A DNA stretch of 64,000 bases. It comes from Candidatus Terraquivivens ruidianensis. Its GTDB lineage: Archaea > Thermoproteota > Nitrososphaeria_A > Caldarchaeales > Wolframiiraptoraceae. Positions 55,575 to 64,000 of the stretch are shown piece by piece; positions within the stretch are counted from its first letter, which is position 1; each line of letters opens with the position of its first letter. Below the pieces are notes generated by a model that was not told where the DNA came from, searched no databases, and saw only the letters and a program-made list of their open reading frames with translations. The position numbers and the translations under genes were made by a program. Where the stretch lies: NCBI GenBank assembly GCA_023267975.1, contig JALNLA010000003.1, positions 1 to 64,000 on the forward strand, given 5' to 3'.

Positions 55575-56516
55575 CTATCGCAAGGTTATGTAAGAAAGCG
55601 ATTCTATTATCTTCGATGCAACCTCGACGGAGGCCTTCTCCTGCGCCTCTAAGGTCTGCGCACCTATATGGGGCGTGCATATAACGTTTGGAAGTTCGAG
55701 TAACTTCTTGTTGATAGGCGGCTCCACGTAGTATACATCTAAGGCAGCGCCCCTCAGCCTTCCAGTAACCAAGGCCTCGTAAAGAGCCTCCTCGTCTAAT
55801 ACAGCACCCCTCGACGTATTGACCAAAAATGCTCCTTGCTTTACAAAATGGATGTTGTCCTTGTTTATCAGGTTCCTCGTCGAAGACGTTAAGGAAACGT
55901 GGAGCGTTATGTAGTCGGATACCTTCAGGAGGTCCACGAGCGGGAGAACCTTTCCCGATATTTTCTTCAGAAAGTCTTCGGGTATAGGGACTACGTCGTT
56001 CAGTAGCACTTCCATACCGAACGCCCTCGTTAACTCCGCGACCCTCCTACCCACCCTTCCTGCACCGATTATGCCTACAGTCTTGCCCCTTAGCTCCACG
56101 CCTTCGTGTTTTCCTTTAGGCCAGCCACCTTTCTTCATTTCTTCGTTTAGCGAGCATATGTTTCGTGATAGGGCCAGCATGAGGCCCAAGGTTAGCTCGG
56201 CCGTAGCGTTTGCGACAGCGTCGCCAGCACAGATTACCCTTATCCCCAACTCATGGGCCGCATCTACGTCTATGTTATCCGTACCCGCTCCAACCCTTGC
56301 CACCACCTTCAGCTTCTTTGCCGCCTTCATAACATCCCTGCTTATCCTCGTCCTGCTCCTGACTATGACTACATCGTATTCGGAGATAACATTCAGCAAC
56401 GCCTCGTAGGTGATTCCATCAGCTACTGTAACCTCAAAGCCTGCATCAATTAGCATCCCTATTCCAGCTTTGTGAACTTTGTCGCAAACTAAGACCTTTG
56501 GAGGGTCGTCTATCAA
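55575..56516 (-). CDS. serA: D-3-phosphoglycerate dehydrogenase (short form)
   Basis: The 313-residue enzyme has the Rossmann loop GIIGAGRVGRRVAEL near residue 150, the catalytic Arg in NTSRGAVLDEEAL and the His in TPHIGAQT. It lacks the C-terminal ACT regulatory domain. It oxidises 3-phosphoglycerate in serine synthesis. The TrpB2 gene lies 5 bases upstream, and a class V aminotransferase occurs nearby, so a serine pathway grouping is likely. Confidence 0.9.
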   Translation of the reverse strand: MIDDPPKVLVCDKVHKAGIGMLIDAGFEVTVADGITYEALLNVISEYDVVIVRSRTRISRDVMKAAKKLKVVARVGAGTDNIDVDAAHELGIRVICAGDAVANATAELTLGLMLALSRNICSLNEEMKKGGWPKGKHEGVELRGKTVGIIGAGRVGRRVAELTRAFGMEVLLNDVVPIPEDFLKKISGKVLPLVDLLKVSDYITLHVSLTSSTRNLINKDNIHFVKQGAFLVNTSRGAVLDEEALYEALVTGRLRGAALDVYYVEPPINKKLLELPNVICTPHIGAQTLEAQEKASVEVASKIIESLSYITLR

Positions 56517-56521
56517 GCAGG

Positions 56522-57913
56522 CTACCTCAAGTACGGTAGTTCTTCAATCCATGGATAGAGCCTTTTTAACTTTTCTATAGAATCCTTTATAGCACCCTCA
56601 GGATATTCCCATTTAAGCAACTTTCCTGCTAAGAATTCGTCGTAGGCGTGCATGTCGAAGTGTCCATGGCCGCAAAGGTTGAATAGTATCGTCTTCTTCT
56701 CACCCGTCCTCTTACACTTGAGGGCCTCATCTATCACGTACCTTATCGTGTGCGAAGGTTCCGGTGCGGGTATGATGCCTTCGGTCCTGGCGAACGTCGT
56801 TGCGGCCTCAAAGATGGATACTTGGTCGTAGGCGATTGCCTTAATGAGCCCTTCCTTTGCGAGCAAGCAGAGCGTCGGTGCGTCGCCATGGTACCTTAGT
56901 CCTCCGGCGTGTATCGGTGGCGGAATGAAGTCCGAGCCGACCGTGTACATGGCCAGAAGCGGTGTCAGCCTGGCCGTGTCACCGTGGTCATAGGTGTATA
57001 TGCCTTTGGTCAGAGTGGGACACGCCATCGGTTCGGTCGCGATAAACTCCGTGTCCTTCTCAGCCTTCCTCATTACCTTGTCATAGTAGAATGGCCAGAA
57101 GAGGCCCGAGAAGCTGCTCCCACCTCCGACGCAACCAGCCACCACGTCAGGGTACTCGTCCAGCATCTCCAGCTGCTTTTTCGCTTCGAGACCTTGGACT
57201 GTCTGGTGCATCAATACATGGTTGAGTACGCTGCCCAAGCTGTACTTCGTGCCTTCGTGCGTCACGGCATCCTCGACCGCCTCGCTTATCGCTATGCCCA
57301 GGCTTCCAGGATTCTTCGGGTCGTTCTTCAGTACATTCCTGCCAGAGTTCGTCCTCTCGCTGGGGCTCGGTATTACCTCCGCGCCCCACGTTTGCATCAT
57401 TGTCTTCCTGTAGGGTTTCTGGTTGTAGCTCACTTTAACCATGTAGACCGTGCACTTTAGGTTGAAGAGCATGCAACCAAAAGCAAGGGCCGAGCCCCAT
57501 TGGCCAGCGCCGGTCTCCGTGGTCAGCCTTTCCTGCCCTTCCTTCATATTATAGTAAGCTTGCGCGACGGCTGTGTTGGGCTTGTGGGAGCCCGGTGGGC
57601 TCACGCCCTCGAACTTGTAGTATATCTTAGCCGGCGTCTTTAGGTACCTTTCAAGCCCTATCGCCCTGTATAGCGGCGTCGGCCTCCACAGGGCGTAGAC
57701 TTCCCTTACTTCTTCGGGTATTGGAATCCACCTCTCCATGCTCATCTCCTGTTTGAGTAGCTCCTTCGCGAAGACCCTCTCGAGCTTCGCCGGTGAGACC
57801 GGAGACCTCGTCTCAGGGTCTATTGGTGGAGGAAGGGGCTTTGGCAAGTCCGGTAGTATGTTATACCACTCCTTCGGTATCTCATCATCGCCGAGGACTA
57901 GTTTACGTTCCAT
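56522..57913 (-). CDS. trpB2: Tryptophan synthase beta-like protein TrpB2
   Basis: About 463 residues from the ATG at 57913, which follows an AGGGGGCGG element. The PLP lysine lies in [13 protein letters not shown], and the phosphate-binding [14 protein letters not shown] is present. The long N-terminal part and the GRNVL insertion mark the TrpB2 type, which usually works without TrpA, converting serine plus indole to tryptophan. It is adjacent to SerA, so it may use serine made there. Confidence 0.92.
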   Translation of the reverse strand: MERKLVLGDDEIPKEWYNILPDLPKPLPPPIDPETRSPVSPAKLERVFAKELLKQEMSMERWIPIPEEVREVYALWRPTPLYRAIGLERYLKTPAKIYYKFEGVSPPGSHKPNTAVAQAYYNMKEGQERLTTETGAGQWGSALAFGCMLFNLKCTVYMVKVSYNQKPYRKTMMQTWGAEVIPSPSERTNSGRNVLKNDPKNPGSLGIAISEAVEDAVTHEGTKYSLGSVLNHVLMHQTVQGLEAKKQLEMLDEYPDVVAGCVGGGSSFSGLFWPFYYDKVMRKAEKDTEFIATEPMACPTLTKGIYTYDHGDTARLTPLLAMYTVGSDFIPPPIHAGGLRYHGDAPTLCLLAKEGLIKAIAYDQVSIFEAATTFARTEGIIPAPEPSHTIRYVIDEALKCKRTGEKKTILFNLCGHGHFDMHAYDEFLAGKLLKWEYPEGAIKDSIEKLKRLYPWIEELPYLR

Positions 57914-58158
57914 GCCGCCCCCTTGAATTTGAACCTCTAATAAACGTTGTGTGTAAAAACAAATGCATTCATATTGTTGAATAACGTTGTGCATCCAATA
58001 CGTACTAAGAAAATTCCAAGAAAAATCCGATGTTCGGAAAACGTGTTATCTAAGACGTATAGAATTCATATCCAATTCTTAGAATGTTTGTGCGTACAAA
58101 TGTGTGCATGTACAATATGGGGCATTTTGGGCTCGCATATAAAATTTCTTAATGAAAG

Positions 58159-58170
58159 ATTTAAAATATT
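58159..58170 (+). promoter_or_regulatory. TATA box of the aminotransferase gene
   Basis: The stretch tttaaaatatt lies about 27 bases before the ATG at 58191, so the transcript is probably leaderless. No Shine-Dalgarno element precedes the ATG. Confidence 0.5.
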
Positions 58171-58190
58171 CAACATTTTAGCTGTCACCC

Positions 58191-59330
58191 ATGCTGCTGG
58201 TAACACCCGGTCCTACGGAGCTTCACGAGCGTGTCATCGCCGCGATGTCCAATCAGGTGATTAGCCACAGGGGACCTGAACTCCAGAAGCTATATACTTC
58301 TTTGGTCGAAAAGTTCAAGAGGCTGCTCAAGACAGATGGTCATGTCTTTGTTCTCGCATGTTCTGCCACTGGCGGGATAGAGTGCGCCGTATCGAATCTA
58401 ATAGATAGGGGCGACAAGGTGCTCTCACCGGTGTTCGGCGTTTTCTCCGAGAGGTTCGCCGAGGCGGCAAAGTTTTACGGGGCTGACATTGCTTATCTAA
58501 ACATTAAACCTCAAAGCGCTCCGAACCTTGAACTCATCAAAAGGGCGCTTGACGAAAAAGTGTACGACGTTGCGTTGCTGGTTTACAACGAGACCTCAAC
58601 CGGTACGGCAAGCAGGCAGTTCCGTGAAATCGTCATGGCGTGTAAAGAGCGTGGTGTTCTAGTTGCAGTGGATGCTGTTTCTGCTGCGGGAGGGTTACCC
58701 CTCGATATCGATGCTTGGGGCATCGACGTTTGTGTTATCGGAAGCCAGAAGTGTTATGCCGGCCCGCCTGGCCTGTCGATAATAACCGTGAGCGAAGAGG
58801 CCTGGTATAAGATTAGAAGGTCTAAGAGGCCTTTCTACTTCGACCTCATTAAGTATAGGAAATTCTACGAGGAAAATCGTGAAACGCCGTTCACGCCAGC
58901 GGTCAACCTTATGTACGGAATGGACGAGGCGCTTAACATCGTTTTGGAGTATGGAGCGGATGAGTGGATAAAGAAACATCTAGACTTTGCTGATGGAATC
59001 TATGAAACCCTCGAGAAGGCCAACGTAAGACTGTTCGCAGAGAAGGAATACAGGTCGCCCACGGTCATCTCGATTTCACTACCGGACGGTGTGACGGATT
59101 CTGAGGTCCTCAAAGAGCTTAGGGTCAAGCATGGTGTGATAGCCGCCGGTGGTATGGGAAGCCTGAAGGGCTCACTCATAAGGGTCGCCAACATGGGAAA
59201 CCTGAGTGTGGAGAAGACCGTTAAGGCGTACGGTGCCATCTTGGACGTTCTGTCTTTCAAGATCGATGGAATAGACCATCGTGTCGCTGGAACTTTAGAA
59301 GAACGTCTGCGTAGGATGGGTTATCAATGA
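58191..59330 (+). CDS. Class V aminotransferase (alanine/serine-glyoxylate or serine-pyruvate type)
   Basis: This 379-residue PLP enzyme shows TPGPTELHERVIAAM at the start and VIGSQKCYAGPPGLS with the PLP lysine near residue 187. It belongs to the serine-pyruvate/alanine-glyoxylate aminotransferase group. With SerA nearby it may be used in serine-glycine metabolism. It diverges from TrpB2. Confidence 0.88.
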   Translation: MLLVTPGPTELHERVIAAMSNQVISHRGPELQKLYTSLVEKFKRLLKTDGHVFVLACSATGGIECAVSNLIDRGDKVLSPVFGVFSERFAEAAKFYGADIAYLNIKPQSAPNLELIKRALDEKVYDVALLVYNETSTGTASRQFREIVMACKERGVLVAVDAVSAAGGLPLDIDAWGIDVCVIGSQKCYAGPPGLSIITVSEEAWYKIRRSKRPFYFDLIKYRKFYEENRETPFTPAVNLMYGMDEALNIVLEYGADEWIKKHLDFADGIYETLEKANVRLFAEKEYRSPTVISISLPDGVTDSEVLKELRVKHGVIAAGGMGSLKGSLIRVANMGNLSVEKTVKAYGAILDVLSFKIDGIDHRVAGTLEERLRRMGYQ

Positions 59331-59423
59331 GTTTTTGTTAGCAAGTCAACTCAGGCTTCTTTTTTTAAAACATTTATCTTGAGACGTCTCCGATATTAAA
59401 CAAAAGCTGGAGGTGTAATTTAG

Positions 59424-60299
59424 ACGTCTGGCAAAGAGGCGCCTTTCTGGGACCACGTCAGAGAGCTGGGCATGAGGCTTAAGCGAATACTCATAGCAGT
59501 ATTCGTCGTGACGATATTCATGATGGTATTTCCTGCGGACCCTATAGCTCTCGTCGTAAACCCGATTCAGTTTTTGGAGGTATACGAGCCCATCATAGCA
59601 AGAGTACTCGCATCGATTAATGAGTACATGCTTCCTGAGGGCGTGAAACTGATAGCCGGCGAACTCTCATCACCTTTTGAGATTTGGATAGTGGCCTCGA
59701 TACTTTTTGGGTTTCTTCTGAGCATGCCCATCGTAGGTTACGAGATATACGCTTTCGTTAACCCCGCGTTTTATCCGCATGAAAGGAGGCTTATCTACCC
59801 ATTCTTGACCGCATTCATATCCCTCTTCTTCGTCGGGGTCGCATTTGCACTCTTTTTAGTTCTCCCAGCTTTGATGAGGTTCTTGGTCATGTTTGCTGTG
59901 ATGTTTAAGATAGAGGCAATCGTTACGGCCATGTCCTTCTACACTATGGTCTTCTTCACCGCCTTAGCCACGGGCATCGTCTTTACCTTTCCCGTAGTGC
60001 TCATCCTCCTCATCAGATTCGGCATAGTCGGAACGAGGCCGTTTAAGAAATACAGGAGGTACATCTATATATTCATGTACATAGTCGTGGCATTAATCAC
60101 GCCAGACGGTGGAGTAGCGGGCAACTTCATACTGCTCATACCCCTCGTTGTGATGTTTGAGGTCGCGCTCCTTATCGGGAAGAGGTACGAAAAGAAGAGA
60201 CTTATAGAGCTGTACGGTGAGCTCAAGTGTAAGTTCTGCGGTGCGGACGTTTCACCGGACGACGCGTTCTGTCCGAAGTGTGATAGAGCACTCAAGTAA
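59424..60299 (+). CDS. tatC: Twin-arginine translocase TatC with C-terminal zinc ribbon
   Basis: TatC is the membrane receptor of the Tat export pathway, needed for the two Tat-tagged alpha subunits and the NapG-like protein in this window. Six helices are predicted. The frame has an ATG at 59472, but codons upstream read KEAPFWDHVRELGMRLKR, the standard TatC N-terminus, so the protein should begin earlier. There is no ATG, GTG or TTG; an ACG at 59424 lies 8 bases after GGAGGTG, so an ACG start (or a changed ATG) is likely. The C-terminus carries an unusual zinc ribbon (CKFCGAD, CPKCDRA). TatA is not in this window. Confidence 0.85.
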   Translation, partial: TSGKEAPFWDHVRELGMRLKRILIAVFVVTIFMMVFPADPIALVVNPIQFLEVYEPIIARVLASINEYMLPEGVKLIAGELSSPFEIWIVASILFGFLLSMPIVGYEIYAFVNPAFYPHERRLIYPFLTAFISLFFVGVAFALFLVLPALMRFLVMFAVMFKIEAIVTAMSFYTMVFFTALATGIVFTFPVVLILLIRFGIVGTRPFKKYRRYIYIFMYIVVALITPDGGVAGNFILLIPLVVMFEVALLIGKRYEKKRLIELYGELKCKFCGADVSPDDAFCPKCDRALK

Positions 60300-60310
60300 G
60301 CAACGCCGCG

Positions 60311-61006
60311 CTAAACATATACTGGTAGGTTATCCTCATCAAGAACTATGGTGTTTCCCTCTGTTATGTGCATCTTTACCGCCCTGAGCTCTACGCCGTG
60401 TATCTTAGCATCGCGTAAGAGCCTTGCGACCAAAGCATCTCCCGACTCACATGGTTTGAAGCCTATAGCAGACGGATGCGCTGCAACGAACGTTATGATG
60501 CTCCTAGCACTCCTCGCTAACTCTTTCATCAAGAGGATGTGCCTTCTTCCCCTTACCGTGGGCGAATCGGGATACATGGCATACCCATCCGAAAGGTAAA
60601 CTGCGGATTTGAGTTCTAAGTAACCTTTTCCTATACCTTTCGCATAAAGCTCGTAGTCTATTCTTGAACCGTTTATCCTCACTTCTTTCCTCGCTATCTG
60701 GTAAGGCTGGAGCCACGATATCTTGCCGAGGCTGCATGCCTTCTCGAAGCTCTTAGCCTGAATATACGTGTCCACGAGTGCAACGCCCGTAACGACATTT
60801 ACTCCGACGATTGAGGCATGAGTCACGCCTCCACGCCTGAACTGGATGAGCACGCCCGAGCTAGGATATATCAGGTCTAGCAGCCTTCCAGTGTTTCTGA
60901 TGTGAGCCTTAAGCCTCTTGCCATCACGTTCTATCAGCACTGTAACCCTTGATAACCTTTTGACGACCTTTGCCGGCCATAGGTCCAATTTTAGAAGCTC
61001 GGTCAA
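60311..61006 (-). CDS. sfsA: SfsA family DNA-binding/nuclease-like protein
   Basis: The 231-residue protein shows LKAHIRNTGRLLDLIYP, an EVRINGSRIDYEL middle, and YLELKSAVYLSDGYAMYPD with PTVRGRRHILLM, all typical of SfsA. The archaeal role is unclear; bacterial SfsA is a maltose-metabolism regulator with a nuclease-like fold. It lies between TatC and IleRS. Confidence 0.88.
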   Translation of the reverse strand: MTELLKLDLWPAKVVKRLSRVTVLIERDGKRLKAHIRNTGRLLDLIYPSSGVLIQFRRGGVTHASIVGVNVVTGVALVDTYIQAKSFEKACSLGKISWLQPYQIARKEVRINGSRIDYELYAKGIGKGYLELKSAVYLSDGYAMYPDSPTVRGRRHILLMKELARSARSIITFVAAHPSAIGFKPCESGDALVARLLRDAKIHGVELRAVKMHITEGNTIVLDEDNLPVYV

Positions 61007-61167
61007 GCATTCATTATATACTTAACCATAGTAAAAGCATTGCGGATTTATGAGTATAGCTCAGAAAGAAAAGCTATATCCTACAATTAACCTCATCCGT
61101 GCAGGTGAAATGTACCGCCAAATTTAACAGTCCTTTCAGAAGGAACGGACAACGACAGGATGGAGTG

Positions 61168-64000
61168 TGACCTATTTGTCGCTTTTCCAAAGTAGATACA
61201 ATCCTAAGAAAGTTGAGGAAATGATAGCAAACTGGTGGCATGAGAGAAATATTCAGCAGAAGGTTTTCGAGGCCAACAAGAATGCACCCGTGTTCTCCTT
61301 CCTCGAAGGGCCGCCGACAGCAAATGGTTTCATGCACGTAGGTCATGCCAGGGGCAGGATATACAAGGATGTAGTGCTTAGGTACCAGACGATGAAGGGG
61401 CTCAACGTCTGGAGGAGGGCTGGTTGGGATTGCTTGGGGTTGCCGACGGAGCTAGAGGTCGAGAAAAGGCTGGGCTTTACCTCTAAGAAGAACATGGAGG
61501 CGTTTGGTCTCGAGCGGTTCGTCGATGAGGCCAACAAGCTTGTGGACTTTTACATAGACCATTGGAGGAAGGCATCCGAGAGGCTTGCGCTCTGGCTTGA
61601 CTACGAAAATGCATACGAGACAAGAAAGGAGAGCTACATGGAGCACGTCTGGGCCTTACTCAAGAAGGCGTACGAAGACGGTAACCTTGTTGAGAGCTTT
61701 AAGGTTGTTCACTACTGTCCTTCCTGCGAGACACCGCTCTCATCGCATGAAGTGTCACAGGGTTATGATGAAGTAGAAGACCCATCAGTATACGTCAAGC
61801 TACCCCTTAAACGAGATAAGGATGAGTACGTTGTGGTATGGACTACAACGCCTTGGACGCTTCCAGGGAACGAGGCCGTTGCGGTGAACCCGGATGCAGG
61901 GTATGTCAAGTGCAAGGTTGGAAACGAAATATGGATAGTAGGCGAGGAAGCGCTGGAGAGAGCTATGGGTGATATGGGCGTGGAGGACTATAAGGTGGTT
62001 CAGAAGGTGAGGGGGTCGGAGCTTGTGGGTGAAGGCTACTGGCATCCGCTCGCTGAAGAGGTTCCTGCGCATAAGGAGCATGAAAGCCCAGCCCACACGA
62101 TAGTAGCCGCATCATTCGTTACGATGACGGAAGGAACAGGATGCGTGCATACCGCACCTGCGCATGGACCAGAAGACTTCGAGCTGGGGAAGTCGTTGGG
62201 CATACCGATATTCTGTCCTATAAGACCTAACGGCACTTTCGCGGAAGAAGGCGGTGCTTACGCTGGTATGCATTTTAAGCAGGCCAGCGAGCGGGTTTTG
62301 CAGGACCTAAAGTTAAAGGGCTTGTTAGTGAAAGAAGGAAAAATCGTTCATGCTTATCCCTTCTGTTGGAGGTGCGGAACCCCGCTCATATACCTAGCCA
62401 GCCGTCAATGGTTCTTAAAGATAGATAAGATTAAGGAGAAGATGTTGGAAGAGAACAAGAAGGTGAAGTGGCAGCCTCAATGGGCTGGAATAGGCAGGTT
62501 TGGTGACTGGATAGCAAGCGCAGGGGATTGGTGCATATCCAGGACAAAGGTATGGGGCACACCACTGCCCGTTTGGATTTGCACGAGTTGCGGAGCGAAG
62601 AAAGTGGTGGGCAGCAAAGCTGAGCTTGAAAATGCCATGAAAAAGCCCGAAAAGGTTAGACTCCTAAGGCCTTGGATAGATGAGTTCGTTTTTAGGTGTG
62701 AGAGTTGCGGCGGTGAGATGAAGAGAGACCAGTTTGTCATGGATACATGGCTGGATTCTGGTGTCGCCCATTTCGCAAGCGTTGATTATCTAAGGGATAA
62801 GAGCTTATTCAACAAGCTGTTCCCTTACGATTTTATAACAGAGGCCATAGACCAGACAAGGGGATGGTTCTACACGCTACTCTTCACGTCGGTACTTTAC
62901 TTTGGAAAGGCACCCTTCAGCTCTGTGCTTAACCAAGGACATGTGCTCGATAGCGAGGGAAAGAAGATGTCGAAATCTAAGGGCAACGTGATATGGGCCA
63001 TGGATGCCTTCGATAAGTTTGGCGTTGACCCCTTGAGGCTATACTTGGTTTCAAAGGCTAAACCTTGGGATACGATTAATTTTATGCCAGCAGAGGTCGA
63101 TAGAGTTGCCGAAGACCTGAACATACTTTGGAACGTCTTTGCTTTTACAAAAACCTACTTTGACCTTGATAAATTTGACCCGGAGAGATACCAAATAGGG
63201 GCGATGCTAAGGCATGCTGACCCAGTTGATAAATGGATACTCTCAAGGATAAACTCCTTAGCGAAGTTTGTGACAAACTCACTCGAAGATTTAGAGATAT
63301 ACACGGCTGCCAGGGCCCTCAGGGGCTTCATAGTTGAGGATTTGAGTCATATTTACATCAGGAGTATAAGGCGTAAGATATGGGTGGAGAAAGCGACTGT
63401 TGAGAAGCTTACGGCTTATTCTGTGCTCTTCTATTTGATGAGAAAATTAGTGGCTTTGCTGGCACCATTCATACCATATTTGGCTGAATACCTGTTCCCT
63501 GTGGTAAAGCAAAAGGATGATCCAGAGAGCATCCACCTACTAAGGTGGCCAAAGGTTGACGAGGAGTTCATAGACCAAGAGCTTGAGGATAGCATGGTCA
63601 TCGTCCAGTCCGTATTGAGCAGCATACTTGCTGCAAGACAGAAAGCGGGAAGAAAGCTCAGGTGGCCGGTTAAGTCTGTAACGCTAGTTCCAAAGACTTT
63701 GAGGGTTAAGCAGGCCCTGAACGTATTCAGGGATTATCTGAAGTCTCAGGCCAACGCTGAGGATGTTCTGATAACGGAGGTGGGTACAAGACCGAGTTGG
63801 CTCCGTAGGAAAGTCACGCCAATTCTTTCATCTCTTGGTCCTAAGTTCGGTCCGAGACTCAGCAACGTCTTGAGGGCAATCCATTCGATTCCAGCCGAAA
63901 AGCTTGAAGACGATATGCTGGATGATGGTATGGTAAAGCTCACGCTTCAAGACGGTGCGCAGGTCGAGCTAACCAACTCCGACGTGAGTTTCTCCGACGA
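61168..64000 (+). CDS. ileS: Isoleucyl-tRNA synthetase (C-terminal end beyond the window)
   Basis: A long class I synthetase of which 944 residues lie in the window. TANGFMHVGHARGRIYKD is the HIGH motif and EGKKMSKSKGNVIWAMD the KMSKS motif; an editing domain with WTTTPWTLPGNEAVAV lies between. A cysteine group CPSCETPLSS and a later CTSCGAKK/CESCGGE pair bind zinc. The likely start is the GTG at 61168; TTG 61177 is an alternative. Confidence 0.93.

Noticed and set aside
57914-57994. Longer N-terminus for TrpB2 starting at 57994.
   Set aside because: The added residues (MHNVIQQYE...) are unlike the family, and an AGGGGGCGG element precedes the ATG at 57913.
1-64000. CRISPR array.
   Set aside because: No evenly spaced direct repeats of the expected size were seen on reading the window.

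Overview
The window is chromosomal DNA from an archaeon, most likely a thermophile of the TACK group. Signs of this are archaeal ribosomal proteins (L14e, L18e, L24e, L7Ae, S28e), RNA polymerase subunits Rpo3, Rpo7 and Rpo10, Spt4, aIF2-gamma, archaeal isopentenyl phosphate kinase, leaderless-type promoters with TATA boxes about 25 bases before start codons, and a cbf5 gene interrupted by a 20-base bulge-helix-bulge (BHB) intron. I cannot name the species from sequence alone.

Bases 1 to about 25,000 are accessory. They hold two sets of genes for a Tat-exported molybdopterin enzyme. Its alpha subunit lacks the usual N-terminal iron-sulfur cysteines and carries the H...DSW residues of pyrogallol-phloroglucinol transhydroxylase. 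Its ferredoxin-like beta subunit has the C-terminal beta-domain also typical of that enzyme. Around them lie three copies of a B12-binding radical SAM protein (one frameshifted), three intact copies plus one relic of an unrecognised 190-211 residue protein, and three membrane proteins that share Ig-like repeats and a common C-terminal domain. One of those three is fused to a NapH-type quinol dehydrogenase and follows a NapG-type ferredoxin. This looks like a membrane-to-exterior electron transfer system built from repeated modules. Several parts are decayed: the left-edge radical SAM gene, the C-terminus of one Ig-like gene, a relic Tat-signal ORF, a relic of the unknown family, and a ModE-like regulator relic.

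At 13.4-14.9 kb a small core island (L14e, intron-containing cbf5, tRNA-Ser) interrupts the accessory region. It is followed by a surface coiled-coil protein.

Bases 25,700 to 64,000 are mostly core. In order: two convergent radical SAM activase-like genes, MarC, a TYW2/Trm5-family enzyme, a transcription/translation run (Spt4, Rpo7, PIN nuclease, aIF2-gamma), NDK with L24e, S28e and L7Ae, and glutamyl-tRNA synthetase. Then comes a nearly complete mevalonate cluster (IDI-2, IPK, DUF35, thiolase, HMG-CoA synthase, a class II type HMG-CoA reductase, mevalonate kinase). MEMO and the ribosomal/polymerase operon (S2, enolase, Rpo10, S9, L13, L18e, Rpo3) follow, then ArgRS, an MFS carrier, a DRG-like GTPase, a CPBP protease and a split NuoJ plus NuoK group. 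The region ends with a CoaD-like enzyme, SerA, TrpB2, a class V aminotransferase, TatC, SfsA and the first part of IleRS. TatC here could serve export of the Tat substrates on the left side.
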